NCBI GenBank assembly: GCA_945893045.1
Contig: CAMDEA010000049.1
Span: 1 to 47,842, forward strand
DNA length: 47,842 nucleotides
Reading direction: 5' to 3'
From: Planctomyces sp. SH-PL62
GTDB taxonomy: Bacteria > Planctomycetota > Planctomycetia > Planctomycetales > Planctomycetaceae
Notes under the pieces: model-generated
Seen by the model: only the letters and a program-made list of their open reading frames with translations
Told to the model about the DNA's origin: nothing
The model's database searches: none
In this document: in pieces, positions 18,910 to 27,698 of the stretch
How the letters are laid out: the number at the start of each line of letters is the position of its first letter
How positions within the stretch are numbered: the first letter of the stretch is position 1
Translations under genes and position numbers: made by a program

Positions 18910-19027
18910 GGTGTCGGTTCCTGGGGAGCGTTCCCAACGGCGAAGGCGACACCACTATGCCAAACTCAGCAGCTCAGGTCGATGGTCCGAGTGTCACGAT
19001 TTTCCGCAAGCCGGTTTTCGTGAATAA

Positions 19028-19052
19028 GCCCGGCATTTCTAAAAAGCCGGGC
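19028..19052 (-). terminator. Possible terminator of the RTX gene
   Basis: A GCCCGGC/GCCGGGC stem with an 11-base T-rich loop followed on the minus strand by TTATTC. It lies 43 bases past the stop of the RTX gene. The T-run is weak. Confidence 0.45.
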
Positions 19053-19094
19053 GACTGTTTGCCGTCGACACGCAGTTCTCATTGGGAAACCGTA

Positions 19095-20777
19095 TCAGCC
19101 ACCGAGCGACTGCAGCAGTGCATTCAGTTCGTCCAGCGTCATGCCACGCAGTCCTCTTGGACCCCTGACGTCCGGCGAATTCCCGGTGGTGCTCGATGCG
19201 GTCGAAATCAGCGATTGTTGAACCGGATCGTTGCCGCCGTCGTCAGCGACGAAGTCGAACGTATCGCTGAGAATGTCATCGCTGCCATCGCCGCCGACGA
19301 CGCTGTCGCGTCCTAAACCGGATTCGAGGTGGTCGTCGCCAGCGCCGCCGAAGAGCGAGTCGTTGCCATCCTCGCCCAGCAGCGTGTCGGCTTCCGACCC
19401 ACCTTGAAGGCTATCGTTCCCCGCTCCGCCTGTGAGGGCATTGTTTCCCTCGTTGCCGGTCAATGTGTCATTGCCGGCTCCGCCAATCAGCGTGTCATCG
19501 CCGTCGTCGGAGAAGAGCGTATCAACACCAAACAAATCGCCGTCGCCGTTGAGAATGTCGTTGCCGGTCCCGCCATCCAGGCTGTCGTTACCTGCTTGGC
19601 CCGCGAGTGTGTCGTTTCCGTCGCCACCCATTCCGGTGTCATCACCGAGTCCAAGATCGACCGAGTCATTGCCGCCGCCGGCATCGACGGAATCGTTACC
19701 AGCCCCGGCGTCGATTTGATCGGTGCCCGCGCCTGTCGAGATGGTGTCCGCGCCGGCTCCGCCAAACACGGTGTCGCTGCCGTCTCCAGAGTCGAGCGAA
19801 TCCGAGCCAGCTCCGGAGTTCAAGAAGTCATCACCCGCGCCGCCAATGAGCGTGTTGCTGGCTGAGTCGGTTCCCGCGTTGAGTCGATCAGCGCCATCAT
19901 CCCCTTGCAGCATGTCGGAACCGGCGTCGCCACTGAGCACGTCGTTGCCGTCGCCTGCGATGAGATTGTCATCGCCTGCACCGCCCGACAGCACGTCGTT
20001 GCCCAAGCCACCGGTCGCGGTGTCGTTGCCGTCACCACCGACGAGGTTGTCGTTGCCGTCGTCTCCCGTGAGTTGGTCGTCTCCCGCGCCACCCGCAGCA
20101 ATATCGTTGCCGATGCCGCCGGTGAGAGAATCACTCCCGGCGTCTCCCGAAAGCACATCGTTGCCCGCCCCTCCATTGAGCGAATCGTTCTGGTTTCCGC
20201 CTTGCAGATTGTCATTGCCCGTGCCGCCCTCCAGGGAGTCGGCACCGTCGCCGCCGAGGACGCTGTCGTTGCCGTTGCCCGCGAAAATCGTGTCGTTGCC
20301 GGCTTGTCCAAGAATGGTGTCATTGCCGTTACCGCCCGTCAGACTGTCGGCCAACGGACTACCGGTGATGCGATCGTTGCCCGCGCCGCCATCGACTCGA
20401 ATGTTGCTGAGTCGTGAGAAGTTGGCCGCGGTCACGGCGGTGAGATCGATCCGATTGTTGCCGGTGCCGCCATTGACGATCAGCGTCGAGACATTCGCCG
20501 CCGACACTGCCGCACCGACGACGGTGCCGTTGATCGTGACTTGCTTGGTCGCGTTGACACCGATGGTCAGCGTTTCGGCGGCGGTCGCCGTGACCGTCAG
20601 TGTCCGATCGGTGGTCGAGCCGGGCGACAGGCTCACGAGCGTCGAGATGCTGGGGAGACAACGTGCCTCAAACTGTTCGACTTGAGCGGCTGTTGGCGTT
20701 TCGCTCCTGTCGCGTCTCGCTGTTCGATGCCGTGATCCCGATTTCTCCGTTGTCCATTTCTTCCAGAAGCTCAACAT
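19095..20777 (-). CDS. RTX / haemolysin-type calcium-binding repeat protein
   Basis: 560 residues. The N-terminus (MLSFWKKWTTEK...VEQFEARCLPSISTLVSLSP) resembles the planctomycete extracellular LExRxLLS-type leader with a degenerate motif. After a beta-rich linker to about residue 135, residues 135-520 are RTX nonapeptides of the GGxGNDxLx type (e.g. GGNGNDTILGQAGNDTIFAG), which bind Ca2+ in beta-roll turns. A C-terminal Gly/Asp-rich tail ends MTLDELNALLQSLGG. There is no enzymatic domain, so a structural or adhesive surface role is likely. It has no type I secretion genes beside it. Confidence 0.92.
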   Translation of the reverse strand: MLSFWKKWTTEKSGSRHRTARRDRSETPTAAQVEQFEARCLPSISTLVSLSPGSTTDRTLTVTATAAETLTIGVNATKQVTINGTVVGAAVSAANVSTLIVNGGTGNNRIDLTAVTAANFSRLSNIRVDGGAGNDRITGSPLADSLTGGNGNDTILGQAGNDTIFAGNGNDSVLGGDGADSLEGGTGNDNLQGGNQNDSLNGGAGNDVLSGDAGSDSLTGGIGNDIAAGGAGDDQLTGDDGNDNLVGGDGNDTATGGLGNDVLSGGAGDDNLIAGDGNDVLSGDAGSDMLQGDDGADRLNAGTDSASNTLIGGAGDDFLNSGAGSDSLDSGDGSDTVFGGAGADTISTGAGTDQIDAGAGNDSVDAGGGNDSVDLGLGDDTGMGGDGNDTLAGQAGNDSLDGGTGNDILNGDGDLFGVDTLFSDDGDDTLIGGAGNDTLTGNEGNNALTGGAGNDSLQGGSEADTLLGEDGNDSLFGGAGDDHLESGLGRDSVVGGDGSDDILSDTFDFVADDGGNDPVQQSLISTASSTTGNSPDVRGPRGLRGMTLDELNALLQSLGG

Positions 20778-20981
20778 GAACTCGCTCCGTCAGACCGCGG
20801 CCTGCGCGGTTTCGTAGTGATCCGTCTGAAGAACACCGTGCGTGCATCGCGCACCGAGTCCTTCGTCAATCAATCCACGAATCGTCGGGAAGCGAGTCGG
20901 CCCTCCAGTTTTCCTAATCGGAATAACCGGAATGACCGAAAACACTGAGCTGCGCCAGTCGCAAGAATTGCCGGAGTACGA

Positions 20982-21039
20982 GTAGTCCGGACGCCTATGT
21001 CCGGACTTAGAGATGCCCGGACGCAGGCGTCCGGGCTAC
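20982..21039. repeat. REPIN-like palindrome doublet, CCGGACG core (copy 2)
   Basis: GTAG, hairpin TCCGGACGCCTATGTCCGGA, spacer, hairpin CCCGGACGCAGGCGTCCGGG, CTAC. It ends 8 bases before the stop of the minus-strand gene at 21048. The rest of the gap (20778-20981) shows nothing recognisable. Confidence 0.85.
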
Positions 21040-21047
21040 GTCGCGCG

Positions 21048-21650
21048 TTACCACAACCAATAGCTCGACGGACGCGAGTACGAGTTGTGGTAATAGAAAT
21101 TCTTCGCGCCCCATGGATTGAATAGTCCGACGTAGGACACCGCTCTTGGCGAGCAACAAGTCGCCGATGGGACCGATGAGACAGTGACGTTGGTGACCGT
21201 CTTTGGGCGAACTTGGCCGAGCAGAATTTCGATCGTCGCCTCGTGGCGGTAACTGCGATTCGCGAGGTATTCACTGCGGCGGAACGGGATCGAGTTGTAG
21301 ACCTCAGCATACGCGGCGGGCGTGATTCCGGCGGGTAACGCAGACTCGGAACCGGCCGTCACGATGCTTGTCGTCGGCTCGGCGGAGGCTCGATTGGCCT
21401 GAGCCTGAGCCGCTTGTCGCGCGGCCAATTCTGCCTTCGGCACGGGAGACGGGCCGATCGCCGGGCCGGGAACGATTTCGATTTTCCAATCATTGCCCAA
21501 CGGAACTCGGAGCACCGGAACCTGCGTATGTACGGCACCCTTGGGTTCTTCGGCGAAGCTGGCAGTCGCCGCGAATCCACAGAAGGCCGCGACGAGGAGT
21601 GACTTTGCAAAGCGCCCGAATCGACCGGGCCACGAACGGAAAGCGGACAT
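21048..21650 (-). CDS. Secreted hypothetical protein
   Basis: 200 residues from ATG 21650, with an AGGTG just upstream; the frame is open back to 21788 but a signal peptide (RFAKSLLVAAFCGFAATASFAEE, cleavage near residue 29) begins here. The mature part has a PVLRVPLGNDWKIEIVPGP segment, an Ala/Gln-rich stretch and a C-terminal Tyr/Ser/Trp-rich tail (NSYSRPSSYWLW). A Cys pair (ATCCSP) could be oxidised in the periplasm. No family recognised; function unknown. Confidence 0.65.
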   Translation of the reverse strand: MSAFRSWPGRFGRFAKSLLVAAFCGFAATASFAEEPKGAVHTQVPVLRVPLGNDWKIEIVPGPAIGPSPVPKAELAARQAAQAQANRASAEPTTSIVTAGSESALPAGITPAAYAEVYNSIPFRRSEYLANRSYRHEATIEILLGQVRPKTVTNVTVSSVPSATCCSPRAVSYVGLFNPWGAKNFYYHNSYSRPSSYWLW

Positions 21651-21851
21651 GGTGACACCTTGGGAAAAAGCGGTGAGGCAATTCGGAACGAACGACCTCG
21701 TTCCCAGGTGTGAGAGTGCCGACAACCTATCGCGGTCCAGCAACCTCTTCCAAGTGATGCCATCCCAGGAACGACATCCGAACGGCAAGTCGGTCCGGTT
21801 GTGACGGCACAGCGCCGCGCGGATATAGTCTGCCGTTGCAAGTTCGCGGAA

Positions 21852-21941
21852 AGGGGGCGGGAGTCTTTTTCATGCCGCAGAACGCGAGTCAATCAACCGG
21901 GTATCTCTCGACAGCGGCATGAAAAAGACTCCCGACCCCCT
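21852..21941. repeat. GGGGTCGGG-type palindrome (element E) upstream of argH
   Basis: Left arm AGGGGGCGGGAGTC plus TTTTTCATGCCGC, right arm its complement with one extra base (GACTCCCGACCCCCT). The loop is 36 bases. Ends match the GGGGTC(A/G)GG family, but the inner arm is unique to this copy. It lies 31 bp before the argH GTG. The surrounding 21651-21971 gap holds no other feature seen. Confidence 0.75.
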
Positions 21942-21971
21942 CGCGACACAGAACGGACAAGGAGACAACCA

Positions 21972-23345
21972 GTGGCGAAGGCATGGGGCGGGCGGTTCCA
22001 GCAGACGACGGACGCTCGCGTGGAAGAGTTCACGGAGTCGATCAGCTTCGATCAGCGGTTGGCGGACGCTGACATCACCGGCTCGCAAGCGCACGCGCGG
22101 ATGCTGGCGAAAGTCGGATTGCTGACGCCGGCCGAAGCGGACCAGATCGTGAGCGAACTGGATGAGATTCGCGGCGTGATCGCTCGTGGCGAGTTGCCGT
22201 TCCGCACGGAACTCGAAGACATCCACATGCACATCGAGAGCGAACTGATTCGCCGTCTGGGGGATGTCGGCCGCAAGCTGCACACCGGCCGTAGCCGCAA
22301 CGATCAAGTCGCTACCGACCTCAAGTTGTGGACGCGGGACGCGATCGGACGCATCGACGAGTTGCTCGTCAATCTGCAACGAGCGTTCGTTGGTCGCTGC
22401 GATCGAGACCTCGATGTCGTCCTGCCTGGCTACACGCATTTGCAGCGCGCGATGCCGGTACTCGCGCCGCATTTCTGGCTGGCGTGGGTCGAGAAGTTCG
22501 AGCGTGATCGGCAGCGGTTGGCTGACTGCCTGAAACGCGTCAACATTTCGCCGCTGGGGGCCGCTGCGTTGGCGGGCACGTCGCTGCCGATTGATCGGCA
22601 CGAGACCGCGCGGTTGCTCGGCTTCATCGAACCGGCTCGCAACAGCATCGACGTGTCGAGCGATCGCGACTTCGTGATCGAATTCGTGTTCGATCTGTCT
22701 TTGATCGCGACGCATCTCTCGGCGTGGGCCGAGGAGTGGATCATTTGGTTCTCGACCGAGTTCGGCATACTCAAACTGCCGGATGCGTTCACGACCGGTT
22801 CGTCGATCATGCCGCAGAAGCGGAACCCCGATGTGTTGGAGTTGATCCGTGGCAAGTCCGCTCGCGTGATGGCCTCGCTGACGCAGTTGCAGTTTCTGAC
22901 GAAGGCTCTTCCGCTCGCGTACAACCGCGACTTGCAGGAAGACAAGCTCGCGTTGTTCGCCGCCTTCGACACGACCGCCGCGTGTTTGGAACTGGCCGAA
23001 CCGATTGCCGCTCAGGCGGAGTTGCAGCGTGACCGCATTGCCGCGCGGCTGGAGGAAGGTTTCCTCGATGCGACCATGCTGATGGAGTATCTGATCGGCA
23101 AAGGTGTCCCGATGCGAACGGCTCACGAGTCGGTCGGCAAGCTGGTCGCGCAGTGCGACTCGCGAAAATGTCGGCTCGCCGATCTGCCGTTGTCCGACTT
23201 ACAGTTGGCCTGCGACAAGATTGCCGCGGATGTGCAGCAGGTTCTGGGGACCGCGAACGCGGTGGCCGCCTTGCGTAGCTTCGGTTCCGGAGGACGCGAA
23301 CCGGTGATGGCTCAAATCGCGTTCTGGAAAGCAAAGCTGACGTGA
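21972..23345 (+). CDS. argH: Argininosuccinate lyase
   Basis: 457 residues, the usual size, from GTG 21972 with AAGGAGA at 21959-21965 (the frame runs open to 21801). It cleaves argininosuccinate to arginine and fumarate in the last step of arginine biosynthesis. Family signatures: WGGRFQ at the start, [33 protein letters not shown], and the flexible loop [15 protein letters not shown] with the catalytic Ser. Cytoplasmic tetramer in known members. The stop overlaps the GTG of the following MFS gene (GTGA at 23342-23345), so the two are coupled. Very confident. Confidence 0.97.
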   Translation: MAKAWGGRFQQTTDARVEEFTESISFDQRLADADITGSQAHARMLAKVGLLTPAEADQIVSELDEIRGVIARGELPFRTELEDIHMHIESELIRRLGDVGRKLHTGRSRNDQVATDLKLWTRDAIGRIDELLVNLQRAFVGRCDRDLDVVLPGYTHLQRAMPVLAPHFWLAWVEKFERDRQRLADCLKRVNISPLGAAALAGTSLPIDRHETARLLGFIEPARNSIDVSSDRDFVIEFVFDLSLIATHLSAWAEEWIIWFSTEFGILKLPDAFTTGSSIMPQKRNPDVLELIRGKSARVMASLTQLQFLTKALPLAYNRDLQEDKLALFAAFDTTAACLELAEPIAAQAELQRDRIAARLEEGFLDATMLMEYLIGKGVPMRTAHESVGKLVAQCDSRKCRLADLPLSDLQLACDKIAADVQQVLGTANAVAALRSFGSGGREPVMAQIAFWKAKLT

Positions 23346-24736
23346 ACGGACTCACGACCGATAGCTCCTCGTCTGCATCGAAATCGCGCGGTCCACGTTC
23401 GCGGCTGCTTGCGCACAATCTGCGAGTCAGCCAATGGGACGCGGCGGCGTTCGGCGTGATGGTCGGACTTGGCGAAACCTATCTGCCGCTGTTCGTACTG
23501 ACGGTCGGGCTGACCGAGGTGATGTCTGGGTTAGTCGTCAGCGTGCCCGTGTTGCTGGGTGGCGCGTTGCAGATGATCTCGCCGTGGGCGGTCGCGGTGT
23601 TGAAGTCTCACAAACGGTGGGTGCTGTGTTGCTCGCTATTGCAGGCGGCCAGTTTTGTGCCGCTGATCGTGGCCGCGTTCGTGGGCTATATCCCGCCGTG
23701 GGCCGCATTGGTGGTGGCCGCGTTGTATTGGGCCGGAGGCTTGGGGACGGGGCCGGCTTGGAACGTCTGGATCGGGACGTTGGTGCCGCGCACGATTCGA
23801 GCACATTTCTTCGCCAAGCGGACTCGCCTGCAACAAGGGACCGTGCTGGCGGGATTCCTTGCCGGTGGTTTCGCATTGCAAGCCGGCAAGAAGCATGACC
23901 TGGCTCTGGGAGATCGTCATGACACCACGTTGATTGTCTTTGCCGTGCTGTTTTCCGTGGCGTGTGTCTGTCGCATCGCGTCGGCGGCGTTCCTGGCCTC
24001 GCAAACCGAACCAGAGCCGCTACCGCCGGATCGTCAGCGTGTCCCTGTGCTCGAACAACTGCGGCGCTATCGGCATAGCGCCGGGGGGCGTCTGCTGCTC
24101 TACATCATTGTCGTGCAGTTCGGCGTGTGGATCACCGGGCCGTACTTCGCTCCGTATATGAATCGGAAGCTGCTGTTTTCGTATTCCGATTACGCGGTGC
24201 TGATCGCGTTCTCGTTCGTCTTCAAGATCTTGGCGCTGCCGTTATGCGGCCGCTTCGCCAAACGCTGGGGAGCACGTCGGCTGCTAACGATCGGAGGCAT
24301 CGGCATCGTGCCGCTGGCCGGAATGTGGGGCGTCTCGGACAACTACGCTTGGTTGTGTGTGACACAAGTCATCGCTGGGCTCAGTTGGGCCGCCTACGAG
24401 CTGGCGTTCTTCCTGCTGTTCTTCGAGTCGATCCCGGCCAACGAACGAGTCAGTGTGCTGACGCTGTTCAACCTGCTCAACAGCCTGGCGTTGGCGGCGG
24501 GTGCGATGATCGGCGGAATCATCCTGCACTACGCGGGAGAAACTCCGGCGGCTTACCACGCGCTCTTCACGATCTCGTCGGGCTGGCGAGCACTCGCGCT
24601 GATCGTCCTGTGGCGAGTCCCGTTCATCGATGTCCCAGCGGACTCGGTGAGTATGCAGCTTGAGGAACTCAGCCCAACGGGTGACCTCTTGGAAGGCCCC
24701 ATCCTGTCGAGCATGCCGGATGAGACGCGGCCTTAG
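23342..24736 (+). CDS. MFS-type transporter
   Basis: 464 residues from GTG 23342, overlapping the argH stop. About 12 hydrophobic segments in two halves, with a long polar linker around 205-240 (residues [20 protein letters not shown]) and an MFS-like [23 protein letters not shown] start. Conserved family motifs between TM2 and 3 are weak, so the substrate cannot be guessed; the coupling to argH is the only hint and may be incidental. Inner membrane. Confidence 0.85.
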   Translation: MNGLTTDSSSSASKSRGPRSRLLAHNLRVSQWDAAAFGVMVGLGETYLPLFVLTVGLTEVMSGLVVSVPVLLGGALQMISPWAVAVLKSHKRWVLCCSLLQAASFVPLIVAAFVGYIPPWAALVVAALYWAGGLGTGPAWNVWIGTLVPRTIRAHFFAKRTRLQQGTVLAGFLAGGFALQAGKKHDLALGDRHDTTLIVFAVLFSVACVCRIASAAFLASQTEPEPLPPDRQRVPVLEQLRRYRHSAGGRLLLYIIVVQFGVWITGPYFAPYMNRKLLFSYSDYAVLIAFSFVFKILALPLCGRFAKRWGARRLLTIGGIGIVPLAGMWGVSDNYAWLCVTQVIAGLSWAAYELAFFLLFFESIPANERVSVLTLFNLLNSLALAAGAMIGGIILHYAGETPAAYHALFTISSGWRALALIVLWRVPFIDVPADSVSMQLEELSPTGDLLEGPILSSMPDETRP

Positions 24737-24771
24737 CTCAGTCGAGTGCGTCTTCAAGGTTTCATCTTGGG

Positions 24772-24836
24772 GTAGCGAAACTCGCCAAGAGTTTCGGCCA
24801 CGCACTGATTCCGAAAGTCTTGGCGACTATCGCTAC
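24772..24836. repeat. REPIN-like palindrome doublet (CGAAACTC core)
   Basis: GTAG, hairpin CGAAACTCGCCAAGAGTTTCG, spacer, hairpin CGAAAGTCTTGGCGACTATCG, CTAC. It lies 35 bp after the MFS stop. Confidence 0.75.
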
Positions 24837-24852
24837 GACACGTACCCTAATC

Positions 24853-25095
24853 ACTCAAACTGAGCGGTTTTGTTTTTGTCCCGTCAGGGACCGTTGAGAA
24901 TAGCCCAGCACTTCAGTGCTGGGGACGCGATGCGGCTGCACGACTTGAGTCCCGGCAGGGACGACAGAAATGCTCGTCCAATTTCTGTCGTCCCTGACGG
25001 GACTTCACACACTCTTCCCACCTTTTCCCAGCACTGACGTGCTGGGCTATTGTCGAGACGTCCCTAGCGGGACTCAAAAACCGCTCAGTTTGAGT
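24853..25095. repeat. 243-bp nested set of palindromes
   Basis: Outer 19-bp arms ACTCAAACTGAGCGGTTTT at the ends. Moving inward: GTCCCGTCAGGGAC (24878) with GTCCCTAGCGGGAC (25060); CCCAGCACTTCAGTGCTGGG (near 24903) with CCCAGCACTGACGTGCTGGG; and at the centre two TCCC-GGGA hairpin arms joined through GACAGAAAT/ATTTCTGTC. Three or four complete inverted repeats are thus inside one another. It fills most of the 394-bp gap between convergent genes. Confidence 0.85.
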
Positions 25096-25130
25096 AATCA
25101 AGGCTTGAAGAGGCACTAGAACGATCTGGC

Positions 25131-26393
25131 TTACGCGGACTTCTCAGCGCGAGCCAGTTCTTTCAGCAATTGTGTGGCGTCCACGAAGCGGTCATTGGGA
25201 CGCTTGGAGAGCAACCGCATCACGATGCCCTCGAACAAGGCGGGGACGGCCGGGTGATATTTCGTGGGCGGTTCGGGACGTTGTCTTTGAATCTTCTTTG
25301 CGGTTTCGGCGGCGGTCAGTCCTTCGCACGGCGGGCGGCCGGTGAGCAGCGCGTACAAGGTGGCTCCCAGACTGTAGAGGTCGGAGCGTGCATCCGTCCG
25401 TTCGCCGAGGGTTTGTTCCGGAGAGAGATAGGGCTGATCGCCAAGGATTTCTCCCGCGCGAGTCACCGCCCCCAGGCCCAGCGAGTCGAGAGCTTTTGCC
25501 AGCATCAAGTCTCCCAGCTTGGCAACACCATCGCTGCGACGAACGAGGATGTTCGTGGGAGTGATGTTCCGATGCACGACATGGTGCGAGGCCGCGAACA
25601 CCAATGCTTCCGTCACATCAATGGCGATTCTCAGCACGCGCCGCCAATCCAGCATGCCGACCACGCCGACCTTGGAGATCATCTGCTTGGTTGATTCGCC
25701 GATGACAAACTCGCTGGCGGTCCAGCACAAGCCGTCGGACATTCCCGCGTCGTAAAGAGCCACCAAGTGTGAATGCCGATACGGTCCCATCGTCTCGATG
25801 GTCCGCAGGAAGCGGTTCATCGCCTGGCTGGTGGTCATCAACTCCGGCCAGAACAGTTTCAGCGCGACCGCCGCCTGGCTGTCTCGATCGAGCGCTCGAA
25901 ACACGACTCCCGTCCGAGCCTTGGCTTCGACGAATTGAACCTGATAACTCGTAAACGTCTGCCCGACGAAAGTGGCCGGGTCCAGCGTGCGACGAAACGC
26001 CGGCCGCGCGGCGGCCGTCTTTTCCGGTAACAAGACCTGCGGGCGACCGGTTGCGGAGATGAATGCCGGTGAGCGCATTGGAGCAATCGTCGAGGCGGAA
26101 GGATCGCTGACGGGAATCCAACACAGTTCCGTGTCGCCGACGTTAATCCGGTCTTCCGGTTGCAATTCATGGCGGACAATTCTCACACCGTTGACCAGCG
26201 TTCCCCAACGGCTGCCGGGATCAACCAGCACCGGCCGGCCATTCTCAAAACAAATCTCAAACTGCAATCGCGAGACGCTGGGGTCGTGCAGAGTCAACTC
26301 GCACTCGGCCCCGCGGCCAACGCGCAGGCGTTTCAGCGGCGTGACGACGAAGGTCGTGCCTGCATCCGGGCCAGAGAGAATCGAGAGGTGCAT
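25131..26393 (-). CDS. FHA-domain pseudokinase
   Basis: 420 residues. Residues 1-95 are an FHA domain (LRVGRGAECELTLHDPSVSR, then GSRWGTLVNGVRI), which binds phosphothreonine; the usual His after SxR is Gln here. Residues about 148-418 are a Ser/Thr-kinase fold: VALK with Lys179, HRN at 274-276 in place of catalytic HRD, LGDLML in place of DFG (Asp295 kept), and the SPEQ and DLYSLGATLYALLTGRPP helices. The glycine-rich loop (EAKARTGVVFRA) lacks the GxGxxG pattern. Loss of catalytic Asp points to a pseudokinase. Third gene of the minus-strand unit from 31547; probably a phospho-signal scaffold. Confidence 0.88.
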   Translation of the reverse strand: MHLSILSGPDAGTTFVVTPLKRLRVGRGAECELTLHDPSVSRLQFEICFENGRPVLVDPGSRWGTLVNGVRIVRHELQPEDRINVGDTELCWIPVSDPSASTIAPMRSPAFISATGRPQVLLPEKTAAARPAFRRTLDPATFVGQTFTSYQVQFVEAKARTGVVFRALDRDSQAAVALKLFWPELMTTSQAMNRFLRTIETMGPYRHSHLVALYDAGMSDGLCWTASEFVIGESTKQMISKVGVVGMLDWRRVLRIAIDVTEALVFAASHHVVHRNITPTNILVRRSDGVAKLGDLMLAKALDSLGLGAVTRAGEILGDQPYLSPEQTLGERTDARSDLYSLGATLYALLTGRPPCEGLTAAETAKKIQRQRPEPPTKYHPAVPALFEGIVMRLLSKRPNDRFVDATQLLKELARAEKSA

Positions 26394-26480
26394 CGGAAAG
26401 GCATCCTGAGTTCAGACGCGAACCCACATGGCAAGTGAGTGTAATCAACTCCGCGGCAACCTTGGGAGATTCCGAACACA

Positions 26481-27695
26481 TCAGCGGCGGACCATCAAGC
26501 GGACGAAGACCGCAACTCCGACAACGATGAGGCCCACGGCGATCCAAATAAAGTCTCCGGGGGCGTCCGCCGTGAAGGTGCTCACTTCCTCGAAGATCGG
26601 CGATCCGCTGGGAATCGGCACCAACTCGGCATCGCCTGATGGCATTCGTTCGCGAGTGGCGCTGGCGATCAGAGGCACTCCGTCCTGAGCCAGCAAAGCG
26701 TTCCAATCGGCGGTGAGCAGCAGATCGAAACCGGGGTTCTGTTCCTTCACCTCGCACGAGCAGGCTCCGACGAGAAACGCGGCCGAATCATGAATGTTCT
26801 CCGCCGTGACTCCCGCGCCGATCAGCGGCAAGAGCGCTCGGCCACGGCCGAAAACGGGGAAGACCATCGGATCGGATCGCTCGGCCAGATCGGATTCGCT
26901 GTGCAGCAGCATCTGGATAAGCGGTTGTTCGGCATCGTTGCGAGAAACTCGCAACAGCGAGAAGGCCACTTGTAGCGGAGTCGCGGACAACAGCTTGTCC
27001 TCGGACGAATCGGTCAGTTCCGGCAATTTCAGTTTTTCTTCGAGCTTCTTCAATTGCTCCTGCAAGAGCATCGCGGTGGCATCGTCTTTCTCAGTCTCTC
27101 CGCTTTCCAACAGCAGCCAGACGGCGGTTTGACCATCGGCCAGGCGATGGACCAGCGTGCTGCGAATCGGCGAATCGGTGAGACGGGCGACCGCTTCGGT
27201 ATTGAGCGGCCCCGACCAGACTGACGCGGCGATGCGCAAGTGCGCCGGATAATGCACAACCAGCGTTGGCAGCGGAGGATTGCTCAGAGACGTGAACAGT
27301 TCGCGATCATCATCATCGCCCAACTCGTTCACATCGACAGTGCGGAGGGCGAGATTGAGCGACGACTTGTCTTGCTGTTCTTCCAGTGTTCCGATCAGCG
27401 CCCGCTCGGCATCCGCGAGCGGACCACGATGAAACACCGTCAGGCGATACGAGTCCGGCCGCCAGCGTTCCAAAGCGAAGCGGAAGACCGGCACGTTGCA
27501 GGCAAACGCAGCAGCCGTGGTGAAGAAGAACATCACAAACAACGCGGCTCGGCCGACAGCCGATCGCCGATCGCCGATCGCCGTTATCCCAACACCGCAC
27601 GATCCAAAAGGTTTGGAATAACGGCGATCGGCGATCGGCTTTCGGCTTTCGGCCGAGCACGCGACGCACTCAGAAGTTGCTCTCGAACCTGACAT
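26481..27695 (-). CDS. Hypothetical protein with C-terminal membrane anchor
   Basis: 404 residues from ATG 27695, 3 bases after the stop of the upstream gene and with GAAGG 10 bases ahead; ATG 27533 (residue 55, MFFFTTAAAFACNVPVF) is the alternative and lacks a ribosome-binding site. Residues 13-50 are encoded by a GCCGATCGCC palindrome. The body has LRIAASVWSGPLNTEAV, a Glu/Lys/Leu-rich segment and GRALLPLIGAGVTAEN, and ends in a transmembrane segment FIWIAVGLIVVGVAVFV plus a basic tail. No family recognised. Coupled to the PQQ protein and followed by the pseudokinase, so the three are probably one operon. Confidence 0.7.
   Translation of the reverse strand: MSGSRATSECVACSAESRKPIADRRYSKPFGSCGVGITAIGDRRSAVGRAALFVMFFFTTAAAFACNVPVFRFALERWRPDSYRLTVFHRGPLADAERALIGTLEEQQDKSSLNLALRTVDVNELGDDDDRELFTSLSNPPLPTLVVHYPAHLRIAASVWSGPLNTEAVARLTDSPIRSTLVHRLADGQTAVWLLLESGETEKDDATAMLLQEQLKKLEEKLKLPELTDSSEDKLLSATPLQVAFSLLRVSRNDAEQPLIQMLLHSESDLAERSDPMVFPVFGRGRALLPLIGAGVTAENIHDSAAFLVGACSCEVKEQNPGFDLLLTADWNALLAQDGVPLIASATRERMPSGDAELVPIPSGSPIFEEVSTFTADAPGDFIWIAVGLIVVGVAVFVRLMVRR
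27548..27657. repeat. GCCGATCGCC palindrome overlapping a gene start
   Basis: Arms CTCGGCCGACAGCCGATCGC... and ...GGCTTTCGGCCGAG, with GCCGATC repeated three times in the left arm and twice in the right, and inner CGTTATCCCAA/TTGGAATAACG. It codes in frame for residues 13-50 of the downstream gene if that starts at 27695. Confidence 0.85.
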
Positions 27696-27698
27696 GGC

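Noticed and set aside
19200..20420. Regular repeats that could suggest a CRISPR-like array
   Set aside because: The repeats are coding RTX nonapeptides with a 27-base period and no unique spacers.
19329..20685. Long plus-strand ORFs rich in Ser/Pro/Val repeats
   Set aside because: They are antisense shadows of RTX nonapeptide repeats; codon phase and motif support favour the minus strand.
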